From JBCDCU01 sp039180865 (lineage in GTDB: Bacteria; Pseudomonadota; Alphaproteobacteria; Rhizobiales; JACESI01): a stretch of 7,568 bases of DNA. A program made the translations under genes and the position numbers. Every line of letters starts with the position of its first letter. Position 1 is the stretch's first letter. The stretch spans positions 1 to 7,568 of the forward strand of contig JBCDCZ010000221.1 in NCBI GenBank assembly GCA_039180865.1, in the 5' to 3' direction. The notes under the pieces are model-generated. The model was not told the DNA's origin. It did no database searches and saw only the letters and a list, made by a program, of their open reading frames with translations. Shown here one piece after another: positions 1 through 5,808 of this stretch.

Positions 1-74
1 CAGCCCCAGGCAATTGAGTGGTCATTGGCGACCCCCATGATGAGGCCGCGTTTTCCTGTCATCAGGCCGGGCAT
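1..74 (-). CDS. fabI: Enoyl-[acyl-carrier-protein] reductase (NADH), N-terminal fragment, cut by left edge
   Basis: Reading the minus strand from the ATG at 72-74 gives 24 codons that run off the left edge. The peptide contains GKRGLIMGVAND followed by SIAWG, the N-terminal nucleotide-binding signature of FabI, the divergent SDR-family enoyl-ACP reductase. FabI reduces trans-2-enoyl-ACP with NADH in the last step of each type II fatty acid elongation cycle, in the cytoplasm. The start lies 37 bases after the fabB stop on the same strand, giving the order fabA-fabB-fabI familiar from alphaproteobacteria. An ATG 14 bases upstream (86-88) is in another frame and stops after eight codons, so it is not the start. 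The ribosome site is only a loose purine run. Catalytic Tyr and Lys lie outside the window. Identity rests on this short but characteristic motif and on context. Confidence 0.88.
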   Translation of the reverse strand, partial: MPGLMTGKRGLIMGVANDHSIAWG

Positions 75-111
75 GACTTGTTTTCCATTTTCTCTTGGCG
101 GGACGCGACGG

Positions 112-1332
112 TCAGGCGGGATATTTCTGGAACACGAGCGTGGCGTTGGTGCCGCCGAACCCGAAAGAGTTCGAGAGCACCACATCCACATCAACATTAT
201 CGATGCGTTCGAGCGCGATCGGAACGTTGGCGAAATCAGGGTCAAGTTCGGTGATATGAGCGCTCTCGGCGATGAAAGAATGCTGCATCATGAGAAGGGA
301 GTAAATCGCTTCCTGCACACCGGTTGCGCCGAGCGAATGGCCGGTCAGTGATTTCGTCGCCGAAATATGCGGAACCCTGTTCCCGAAGACGGTTTGTATG
401 GCCTCGATCTCTTTCTTATCGCCGATCGGCGTCGAGGTGCCATGGGTGTTAATGTAGGTTACATGCTCGTCCACGGTGCTGATCGCCATTTCCATGCAGC
501 GAATTGCACCTTCGCCGGACGGTGCAACCATATCGAATCCGTCCGATGTGGCACCATATCCAACAACTTCCGCATAGATTGTCGCCCCGCGCGCTTTGGC
601 ATGCTCCAGTTCTTCAAGCACCAGAACACCTGCGCCACCTGCGATGGCAAAGCCATCTCGCGTCGCGTCATAGGCACGCGATGCGGTTGCCGGTGTATCA
701 TTGTGCTTTGACGTCATTGCACCCATGGCATCGAACAGGTTCGACATTGTCCAGTCGAGATCCTCGCTTCCGCCGGCAAAGATGATGTCCTGCTTGCCGA
801 GTTGAATGATTTCATACGCATTGCCGATGCAATGGTTCGATGTGGCGCAGGCGGAAGAGATCGTGTAGTTGACGCCGTGAATTTTAAACGGCGTCGCGAG
901 CGTTGCCGACGCGGTCGATGACATTGCTTTTGGCACGGCAAAGGGCCCGATCCGTTTCGGGGACCCATTCTGTTCGGTGATCATGGCTGCTTCAACCACG
1001 ACGCGGGTTGACGGGCCGCCGGACCCCATGATGATCCCGGTTCGCGGATCGGAGATTTCGTTTTCCTCAAGGCCCGCATCAGCGATCGCTTGCTGCATGG
1101 CGACATAATTCCAGGCAGAACCCTTGCCCATAAAGCGGGCGACACGACGATCAACGACTTCGAATGGATCGAGTGTCGGGGCGCCTTGTACAGTGCAGCG
1201 AAAACCGTGCGCCGCAAACTCTTCGGAATGACTAATGCCGGACCGCGCGTTTTTCAGGCTATCAAGGACTTCACCGACGTCATTGCCGATCGAAGAAACG
1301 ATCCCCATGCCAGTTACCACTACGCGCTTCAT
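112..1332 (-). CDS. fabB: 3-oxoacyl-[acyl-carrier-protein] synthase I (KAS I)
   Basis: A 406-residue condensing enzyme, the same length as E. coli FabB. It joins malonyl-ACP to acyl-ACP and is the elongating enzyme for cis-unsaturated intermediates made by FabA. The thiolase-fold active site is complete: nucleophile Cys162 in ISSACATSN, His297 in NTHGTST, Lys327 and His332 in ATKSLTGHSLG, and the glycine-rich C-terminal SNSFGFGGTNA near 388-397. Positions differ by one from the E. coli enzyme (163, 298, 328, 333), which favours KAS I over FabF. The protein starts at an ATG (1330-1332) with MKRVVVTGMG; an AAGGAGA lies 13 bases upstream and a closer GGGGGAAG may serve instead. It ends in TGA at 112-114, 37 bases before fabI. 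The 261-base gap back to fabA is unusually open for a fabA-fabB pair and may hold its own promoter. Confidence 0.97.
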   Translation of the reverse strand: MKRVVVTGMGIVSSIGNDVGEVLDSLKNARSGISHSEEFAAHGFRCTVQGAPTLDPFEVVDRRVARFMGKGSAWNYVAMQQAIADAGLEENEISDPRTGIIMGSGGPSTRVVVEAAMITEQNGSPKRIGPFAVPKAMSSTASATLATPFKIHGVNYTISSACATSNHCIGNAYEIIQLGKQDIIFAGGSEDLDWTMSNLFDAMGAMTSKHNDTPATASRAYDATRDGFAIAGGAGVLVLEELEHAKARGATIYAEVVGYGATSDGFDMVAPSGEGAIRCMEMAISTVDEHVTYINTHGTSTPIGDKKEIEAIQTVFGNRVPHISATKSLTGHSLGATGVQEAIYSLLMMQHSFIAESAHITELDPDFANVPIALERIDNVDVDVVLSNSFGFGGTNATLVFQKYPA

Positions 1333-1593
1333 CTAACTTCCCCCGTCTCCTTGCGCCATAAGGTGCCACGACCATTTGACCAAAACTGTTGAGCGAACCC
1401 TGTCGCTGATGATAACCCCGGCGTTGCTGTCTTTCAGACCGGGATTTCGCCGCCGCCTTTAGTCCAAACTGGCTATGGCGCTGAGCATGCGACCTTTACG
1501 ACAAATCACCTGGACGCTCTGGAGACTTGCCAAATGATCCTAACTGCCGTCAAGCGTGCTAAAGCAAACCTGAACGGTCTTTTAGGCTTTTTT
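1333..1593. other. fabA-fabB intergenic gap (261 bases)
   Basis: This stretch separates the fabA stop from the fabB start on the minus strand. I see no convincing reading frame in it. It holds the fabB ribosome site at its left end (AAGGAGA on the minus strand, 1346-1352) and a terminator-like hairpin for plus-strand transcription at its right end (1569-1593). I could not pick a convincing minus-strand promoter by eye. It could be a long leader for fabB, a separate promoter region, or space carrying a small plus-strand RNA. Confidence 0.5.
1569..1593 (+). terminator. Terminator-like hairpin with T-tract, plus strand
   Basis: CCTGAA (1569-1574) pairs with TTTAGG (1581-1586) with one G-T wobble around a CGGTCT loop, followed after one C by six T (1588-1593). 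AAAG (1561-1564) could also pair with CTTT (1587-1590) below a bulge. The stem is short and AT-rich, so this is a weak intrinsic terminator at best. It points away from fabB and ends exactly at the fabA stop, where no plus-strand gene is recognised. It cannot end a minus-strand transcript, because that strand has an A-run here. Confidence 0.3.
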
Positions 1594-2100
1594 CTATTGC
1601 TGGAAAAGCGCAACCCTGAGGTCGTTCGCCTTATATATCGTTTCTCCGTCGGCTTTTAGCCAACCATCAGCAATGCCGAGCACAAGCCGTCCGGTCCTTA
1701 ACTTTTTGACCTCGACGCCATATTCAACGACCTTCGTCGCCGGTGTCACCATTCCTGAAAACTTCACTTCCCCAACCGAAAGCGCTCTGCCGCGGCCAGG
1801 TTGTCCGCTCCAGCCCAGGAAGAACCCGAGCAACTGCCACAGCGCGTCAAGACCAAGACATCCCGGCATTACCGGATCGCCGTCGAAATGGCACGGAAAG
1901 AACCAAAGATCGTCTGTGATATCGAACTCTGCGCGGATCGAGCCCTGGTTATGCTCGCCGTCATTGTCGGCGATGTGGGTGATCCGGTGAAACATGAGCA
2001 TCGGTGGCAATGGCAGTTGTGCATTACCCTGTCCGAAAAGAGTGCCTCGACCACACGCCAGAAGGTCATCATACGTGTAACTCGATTTCTTTTCGTGCAT
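1594..2100 (-). CDS. fabA: 3-hydroxydecanoyl-[ACP] dehydratase / trans-2,cis-3-decenoyl-ACP isomerase
   Basis: A 168-residue single hot-dog-fold protein, close to the 172 residues of E. coli FabA. It dehydrates 3-hydroxydecanoyl-ACP and isomerises the trans-2 product to cis-3-decenoyl-ACP, the branch point to unsaturated fatty acids in the cytoplasm. The catalytic His71 sits in FFPCHFDGDPVMPGC and the catalytic Asp85 in CLGLDALWQLLGF; in E. coli these are His70 and Asp84. The GWSGQPGRGRALSVGEVKFSG segment that follows is typical of FabA rather than FabZ, as is the presence of fabB beside it. The start is an ATG at 2098-2100 with a strong ribosome site, GGGAGG, six bases upstream. It is the first gene of the fabA-fabB-fabI series and is transcribed divergently from irr. 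Confidence 0.97.
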   Translation of the reverse strand: MHEKKSSYTYDDLLACGRGTLFGQGNAQLPLPPMLMFHRITHIADNDGEHNQGSIRAEFDITDDLWFFPCHFDGDPVMPGCLGLDALWQLLGFFLGWSGQPGRGRALSVGEVKFSGMVTPATKVVEYGVEVKKLRTGRLVLGIADGWLKADGETIYKANDLRVALFQQ

Positions 2101-2106
2101 GGATTG

Positions 2107-2112
2107 CCTCCC
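2107..2112 (-). promoter_or_regulatory. Ribosome binding site of fabA
   Basis: The minus strand reads GGGAGG with a six-base spacer to the fabA ATG. This is the clearest Shine-Dalgarno site in the window and fixes the fabA start. Confidence 0.8.
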
Positions 2113-2273
2113 GGAGCGAAATTTGGCCGCATTAGCCCGGCCTTTTGTCAGGCATTCTGCGGAGCCGGGTTCGTGTGGGCTTGCTCTTTAACGACTTTTT
2201 GGAGACCTGCCAATCCAAAAACAAAAGATCAACCAAAGCGCTTGAAGCCTTTTGACCTATGTCATTGTGCAGA

Positions 2274-2287
2274 TGCGTTTTGACGCA
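2274..2287. repeat. Inverted repeat TGCGT-N4-ACGCA, possible operator
   Basis: TGCGT (2274-2278) and ACGCA (2283-2287) form a perfect five-base inverted repeat around TTTG. It lies about 175 bases upstream of fabA and about 245 bases upstream of irr. It overlaps a TTGACG (2280-2285) that could be a -35 element with TAGGAT (2305-2310), though the 19-base spacer is long. Short inverted repeats also occur by chance, so the operator role is inference. Confidence 0.25.
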
Positions 2288-2397
2288 GATATTCCAATAA
2301 CCGCTAGGATCGCTTGCGTATCTGATTTTACTTTCTTATGAGTATGGTGTTATACGTGATCAGCGTTGCTACTGCTTTCACGGAACCGTCTTCAAAA

Positions 2398-2426
2398 TTG
2401 GCACTTTACCTTCGCTGTTTTAGGGT
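2398..2426 (+). promoter_or_regulatory. Candidate sigma70-type promoter of irr
   Basis: TTGGCA (2398-2403) and TAGGGT (2421-2426) are separated by exactly 17 bases. The -35 matches five of six consensus bases and the -10 only three of six. Transcription would start near 2433 and leave a leader of about 100 bases before irr. A competing pair further upstream is TTTACT with TATACG, 18 bases apart, near 2328-2357. Neither is certain. Confidence 0.35.
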
Positions 2427-2441
2427 AATGAAAACTAATTT

Positions 2442-2473
2442 TCTAAAGACTGGTCTAGAGTAGCAATTTAGAG
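2442..2473 (+). promoter_or_regulatory. Three T(C/T)TA(A/G)AG boxes upstream of irr, possible iron control element half-sites
   Basis: TCTAAAG (2442-2448), TCTAGAG (2454-2460) and TTTAGAG (2467-2473) start 12 and 13 bases apart, about one helical turn each. TCTAAA and TTTAGA are also inverted copies of one another, resembling the two arms of the Irr-bound iron control element (TTTAGAA-N3-TTCTAAA type) but much further apart. A further TTAGAAC starts at 2488. The boxes lie just downstream of the candidate irr promoter, where a bound regulator could block transcription. No full consensus element is present, so binding by Irr itself is inference. Confidence 0.3.
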
Positions 2474-2530
2474 GTACCGCTCTTGTGTTAGAACTTGAGA
2501 AGCTCAATTAGGGAGTGACATTCGTATACC

Positions 2531-2941
2531 ATGCATACGATTGGTGTTGTGGATCAGTTGAGAAACGCCGGATTGAAACCAACCCGGCAAAGGATCGCTA
2601 TTGCGACGAGCCTCTTCAAGGATGGCCACAAACACGTCTCTGCGGAAGATCTCTACGCCGATGTCCAAAACAGCGGCATGCATGTGTCACTCGCCACGAT
2701 TTATAACACCCTGCACCAATTTACTGATGCGGGCCTTCTGCGGGAAGTGGCGGTAGACGGCGCGAAAACCTACTTCGATACAAATCTCCACGACCATCAC
2801 CATTTCTTCATTGAAGACACAAATACCGTCATCGATATGGAAGGTGTCGATTTGAACTCGAACGATATTCAAAATGTTCCTGAGGACATGGAGATCGTGC
2901 GGGTGGATGTTGTCGTTCGTCTTCGCAAAAAGCGTGGATAG
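2531..2941 (+). CDS. irr: Iron response regulator Irr, Fur family
   Basis: A 136-residue Fur-superfamily regulator. The N-terminal winged helix includes LKPTRQRIAI (15-24) and the recognition-helix region HVSLATIYNTLHQFTDAGLL (51-70), with SLATIYNTL typical of Irr. The dimerisation and metal/haem-binding domain has KTYFDTN (79-85) followed by HDHHH (87-91), the histidine cluster linked to haem sensing in rhizobial Irr. It ends in RVDVVVRLRKKRG, also typical. There is no cysteine at all, so the Cys-Pro haem motif of Bradyrhizobium Irr and the structural zinc cysteines of classical Fur are absent. Irr usually represses or activates haem, iron-uptake and iron-storage genes according to haem status. 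The in-frame stop at 2516-2518 makes the ATG at 2531 the only early start; an AGGGAG (2510-2515) lies rather far, 15 bases upstream. It diverges from fabA and converges on the SH3 gene. Confidence 0.95.
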   Translation: MHTIGVVDQLRNAGLKPTRQRIAIATSLFKDGHKHVSAEDLYADVQNSGMHVSLATIYNTLHQFTDAGLLREVAVDGAKTYFDTNLHDHHHFFIEDTNTVIDMEGVDLNSNDIQNVPEDMEIVRVDVVVRLRKKRG

Positions 2942-2997
2942 TCGCGCATTCTGAACTGCGCCCTCGTCTCGAACAACAAAACGACTTAGCGCTATCC

Positions 2998-3025
2998 CGG
3001 CTCTTTGATTCGGGCTAAAGAGCCG
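2998..3025. terminator. Hairpin between convergent irr and SH3 gene
   Basis: CGGCTCTTT (2998-3006) and AAAGAGCCG (3017-3025) form a perfect nine-pair stem around a ten-base loop. It sits in the 103-base space between the irr stop and the SH3 gene stop, as expected for a shared terminator. Neither strand has a T-run directly after it, so it may act as a transcript-end stabilising hairpin or work with Rho. Confidence 0.5.
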
Positions 3026-3044
3026 AGACTATTTGCGCCCGGAC

Positions 3045-3629
3045 TCACTCGATAACTTCATCCGGATACACACCCCAAAGGTTCTCAGCCTTCATGTACC
3101 CGTCATATCGCTCGCCACGTACCCTGCACCATGTCCCGTTGCAGTGTCTGATTTCCGCAAGCACACCAGCTTCAAGTTCCGCCCTTTTGCGGCTTTGCTG
3201 GTCCGGTTCTTCGTGAACTGCGAAAAACGCATCGCCCTGCCAGGGCGCGACAACGGCGTGGCGACCGGCTCCAAGAAGAGATCTATGAACCCAGCCCTCC
3301 TGGCCGTCCAGATCGCGAATCCGACGCCAGACATCGAATTCCTGGATCACCTCGACCGGAAGCCCGGGTTTGACGTAAATCCATTCGATACGGTGATCGA
3401 AGCTTGGACCGACCCGCAGATTCGTCCGCTTTGCTTTCAGGCTCACGAATCGCGGCAGCGGCAAACCAGTCGCTGATCCCTTGATCGCACCTGCAATCAG
3501 GTTATCGATCGCGCTTTCTTCATCTTGCGCATAAGCTGCTGAAATGTCATTGGACAGCAGGGGAAAAGTGGATAAAACGAACGACAAAAGGGTCGCTATC
3601 GTAAGACGCGTTTTTTGTGTGGACGCCAT
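3045..3629 (-). CDS. Secreted bacterial SH3-domain protein (SH3_4-like)
   Basis: A 194-residue protein if started at the ATG 3627-3629. It has a typical signal peptide: basic TQKTR, a hydrophobic stretch LTIATLLSFVLSTFPLL, and a likely cleavage after AYA at residue 34. Two SH3-like segments follow, about 59-118 (NLRVGPS, then WRRIRDLDGQEGWVHRSLL) and about 128-192 (ending CNGTWCRVRGERYDGYMKAENLW). This arrangement matches the alphaproteobacterial SH3_4 family of periplasmic proteins, whose function is poorly defined and may involve cell-wall or ligand binding. Two cysteines (163 and 168) lie close together and could form a disulfide outside the cytoplasm. An in-frame TTG at 3660-3662 would add 11 residues before the signal peptide; I prefer the ATG because it places the basic end of the signal at the start. 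It converges on irr and diverges from the dehydrogenase. Confidence 0.85.
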   Translation of the reverse strand: MASTQKTRLTIATLLSFVLSTFPLLSNDISAAYAQDEESAIDNLIAGAIKGSATGLPLPRFVSLKAKRTNLRVGPSFDHRIEWIYVKPGLPVEVIQEFDVWRRIRDLDGQEGWVHRSLLGAGRHAVVAPWQGDAFFAVHEEPDQQSRKRAELEAGVLAEIRHCNGTWCRVRGERYDGYMKAENLWGVYPDEVIE

Positions 3630-3751
3630 TTCGAGGCTGCTCAATCCGGAAACTCTTACCAATTCTCAAATCTAGAATGATTGAATTTGGTTAATGCCCT
3701 CTTCACGCCCGCAGATTGATAGCGCGGATTTTGGGATACGTTACAGCGCAA
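3630..3751. promoter_or_regulatory. Divergent promoter region of the SH3 gene and the dehydrogenase
   Basis: These 122 bases lie between two genes pointing away from each other, so they should hold both promoters. It is AT-rich around 3660-3695, and TTGAAT (3682-3687) could be a -35 for the dehydrogenase. No clear -10 pairing was found, so only the location is supported. Confidence 0.4.
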
Positions 3752-4759
3752 ATGAAAAAACATAAGCCCCTTGTCTGTGTCACGCGCAAACTGCCCGCAC
3801 CGGTCGAGGCACGAATGGCTGAACTCTTCGAAGTCCGATTTAGCGACCGCGAAACGGCTATGACCCGCGAAGAACTTGAAGAGATGGTCAAAGACGCCGA
3901 GGTCCTGGTGCCGACGCTCATGGACCGGATCGACGCGGACCTCATATCGAAAGCAGGACCAAACCTGAAAATGATCGCAAATTTCGGCAACGGAACCGAT
4001 CATATTAATATCGCGGCGGCCCATAAACGCGGCATCATTGTTACGAGCACGCCTGGTGTCACGACCGAAGACGCCGCCGACATGGTTGTGGCCATGATCA
4101 TTGCAATACCGCGGCGGCTCACCGAAGGGACCGCTCTCATGCAATCGGGAGTGCAATGGCCGGGCTGGTCGCCCACATGGATGTTGGGTCGCAGATTGCG
4201 CGGAATGAAACTGGGTATTATCGGGATGGGCAGGATTGGCCAGGCGGTTGCTGCCCGCGCATTGCCTTTTGGAATTTCTGTCCATTATCATGCCAGGCGT
4301 CCGATTGCGCGGTCGACGGAAGAAGCGTTGTCGGCAACCTATTGGGCCAATCTCGACGAGATGCTGGCCCATGTCGACATTGTATCGGTCAATTGCCCGT
4401 TCACGCCTGAGACCTACCATCTGCTTTCCAAGAGAACGCTCGGCCTCGTTCGTCCGGACGCTTATGTCGTCAACACGTCTCGTGGTGAGATTATCGATCA
4501 GGAAGCCCTCATCAGTTGTCTGGAACAGGGGACCATTGCGGGTGCCGCGTTGGACGTCCTTGAACAGGGAGCGAATGTTGACCCGCGTCTGACCAGTTTG
4601 GCAAAAAAGGGAAAACTGGTGCTGATCCCGCATCTCGCCTCTGCGACGTTGGAAGGGCGTATCGATATGGGCGAGAAGGTCATTATCAATATCCAGGTCT
4701 ATGCAGACGGACATCGCCCGCCGGATCGCGTTCTCCCGCCCAGCTTCGCAGTCGCTTGA
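3752..4759 (+). CDS. D-2-hydroxyacid dehydrogenase, D-glycerate dehydrogenase / glyoxylate reductase type
   Basis: A 335-residue member of the NAD(P)-dependent D-isomer 2-hydroxyacid dehydrogenases (gyaR/hprA-like), cytoplasmic enzymes that interconvert hydroxypyruvate or glyoxylate with D-glycerate or glycolate. The substrate domain contains NFGNGTDHINI (78-88) and the cofactor domain the Rossmann motif GIIGMGRIGQ (155-164). Catalytic Arg244 is in NTSRGEIID and catalytic His294 in IPHLASATLEGR. The expected catalytic Glu, in DVxExEP of relatives, is missing: the segment reads DVLEQGANVDPRL, with Gly273 (codon GGA, 4568-4570) where that Glu belongs. The C-terminal GEKVIINI and HRPPDRVLP resemble the rhizobial D-glycerate dehydrogenase group. 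I chose the ATG at 3752 because the protein then begins MKKHKPLVCVTR as in relatives; a TTG at 3716 would add 12 poorly matching residues. Its Shine-Dalgarno site is weak. It precedes trhO on the same strand by 83 bases. Confidence 0.9.
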   Translation: MKKHKPLVCVTRKLPAPVEARMAELFEVRFSDRETAMTREELEEMVKDAEVLVPTLMDRIDADLISKAGPNLKMIANFGNGTDHINIAAAHKRGIIVTSTPGVTTEDAADMVVAMIIAIPRRLTEGTALMQSGVQWPGWSPTWMLGRRLRGMKLGIIGMGRIGQAVAARALPFGISVHYHARRPIARSTEEALSATYWANLDEMLAHVDIVSVNCPFTPETYHLLSKRTLGLVRPDAYVVNTSRGEIIDQEALISCLEQGTIAGAALDVLEQGANVDPRLTSLAKKGKLVLIPHLASATLEGRIDMGEKVIINIQVYADGHRPPDRVLPPSFAVA

Positions 4760-4842
4760 GCGGCGCTTGCAAGGTGCGTTAATCGAAAAGTGCGTGCAGC
4801 GGCGTGCTTGCGTCCTTAAATGAGAGCTTCTAAATCCAAGTC

Positions 4843-5808
4843 ATGAGCGAATATGTTGTAGCCGCCCTCTATAAGTTCACCCCGCTGCCCGATTTCGTCG
4901 ACTTTCAAGCGCTGCTGCAACGCGTCTGTGACGCCAACGGGGTGATGGGAACGCTTCTCCTTGCTGCGGAGGGAATAAACGGCACAATCGCGGGTCCCAG
5001 AGATGGCATCGATCAAGTGCTTCGCCATATTCGTGAGACCCTTCCGGGTTGCTCCGACCTTGAGCACAAAGAAAGCCTCGCGTCGGAAAAGCCGTTTTAC
5101 CGCATGAAGGTCAGGCTAAAGCGCGAAATCGTAACGATGGGCGTTGCGGGCATAGACCCGAACGAGGTCGTAGGCGAGTATGTCGATCCAGATGATTGGA
5201 ATGCGCTGATTGCGGACCCCGATGTGGTCGTGATCGATACGCGCAATGATTACGAGGTATCGATCGGCACGTTCAAAGGTGCGCTTGATCCGAAAACGGC
5301 ATCCTTCCGTGAATTTCCGCAATGGGTTGAAGACAATCCTTCCCTCGCGAAGAATAAGAAAATTGCCATGTTCTGTACGGGCGGTATTCGCTGTGAGAAG
5401 GCGTCTTCTTTCATGAAAAAAGCAGGTTTCGAGAATGTATTTCATCTACGCGGCGGCATATTGAAGTATCTTGAAACCGTACCCGAAGATCAGAGCCTCT
5501 GGCAGGGGGAATGCTTCGTTTTCGATCAGCGGGTATCGGTCCGCCATGGGCTGGAGGAAGGCCATTACGATATGTGCCATGCCTGCCGGTATCCGATCAC
5601 GGCAGACGACAAAGCGAGCCCCGATTATGTGCCTGGTGTGTCCTGTCCCAATTGTGTCGGCCGAAACAGCGAGAAACAGGTAACCCGCTTTCAGGAACGT
5701 CAAAAACAGATCGAACTTGCGCGCTCGCGTGGCGAGGAGCATCTCGGTGACAATAAGACGGGTCGCAGTACAGACGCGCAGAAGACATCGGGAGAAACCG
5801 CGGCATGA
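4843..5808 (+). CDS. trhO: tRNA uridine(34) hydroxylase, rhodanese family
   Basis: A 321-residue protein of the YceA/TrhO family, which hydroxylates U34 of certain tRNAs in an oxygen-dependent reaction to give 5-hydroxyuridine, the precursor of xo5U wobble modifications. The N-terminal domain has the family segment LLLAAEGINGTIAGP (38-52), then KVRLKREIVTMG (89-100) and GEYVDPDDWN (111-120). A rhodanese domain follows with VVVIDTRNDYE (128-138) and the active loop FCTGGIRCEK (177-186), where Cys178 is the catalytic cysteine. The C-terminal part holds two CxxC pairs, Cys245/Cys248 and Cys268/Cys271, likely a zinc site, and a charged tail from about 300. Length and domain order are normal. It begins at ATG 4843 with only a poor ribosome site. 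Its TGA overlaps the ATG of the next gene by four bases, so the two are translated as a pair. Confidence 0.95.
   Translation: MSEYVVAALYKFTPLPDFVDFQALLQRVCDANGVMGTLLLAAEGINGTIAGPRDGIDQVLRHIRETLPGCSDLEHKESLASEKPFYRMKVRLKREIVTMGVAGIDPNEVVGEYVDPDDWNALIADPDVVVIDTRNDYEVSIGTFKGALDPKTASFREFPQWVEDNPSLAKNKKIAMFCTGGIRCEKASSFMKKAGFENVFHLRGGILKYLETVPEDQSLWQGECFVFDQRVSVRHGLEEGHYDMCHACRYPITADDKASPDYVPGVSCPNCVGRNSEKQVTRFQERQKQIELARSRGEEHLGDNKTGRSTDAQKTSGETAA

Larger units (their letters stand above)
2101..2530. promoter_or_regulatory. Divergent control region between fabA and irr (430 bases)
   Basis: This region must hold the promoters for both fabA (minus) and irr (plus). It is visibly richer in A and T than the flanking genes, especially from about 2200 to 2500. 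I see no believable coding frame. Contents I can point to are the fabA ribosome site (2107-2112), a small hairpin in the fabA leader (GGCCG 2125-2129 with CGGCC 2138-2142), a TGCGT-N4-ACGCA inverted repeat (2274-2287), a candidate irr promoter (2398-2426), a run of T(C/T)TA(A/G)AG boxes (2442-2473) and a TTGAG-AAG-CTCAA inverted repeat (2495-2507). No good promoter for fabA was found by eye. Confidence 0.7.

Noticed and set aside
62..88. ATG at 86-88 (minus) as the start of the gene after fabB
   Set aside because: It stops after eight codons. The frame of the ATG at 72-74 gives the FabI signature.
2125..2146. GGCCG/CGGCC hairpin with four T in the fabA leader as a plus-strand terminator
   Set aside because: Five pairs and four T are too weak, and no plus-strand transcript is expected to end here.
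1801..2283. A 160-codon plus-strand frame opposite fabA and reaching into the control region
   Set aside because: Most of it is antisense to fabA, whose product is certain; the remainder has no recognisable motif or ribosome site.
2515..2706. GTG-started short frame overlapping the start of irr
   Set aside because: It overlaps irr in another frame and its product has no recognisable features; the irr frame carries the Fur-family motifs.
3716..3751. TTG at 3716 as the dehydrogenase start
   Set aside because: It adds 12 residues unlike the family. The ATG at 3752 gives the usual N-terminus, although neither has a strong ribosome site.
3656..4714. A 352-codon open frame on the minus strand opposite the dehydrogenase
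   Set aside because: The plus strand here encodes a protein with clear family motifs throughout. The minus-strand product is rich in Arg, His and Cys with no recognisable domain, as expected for an antisense shadow.
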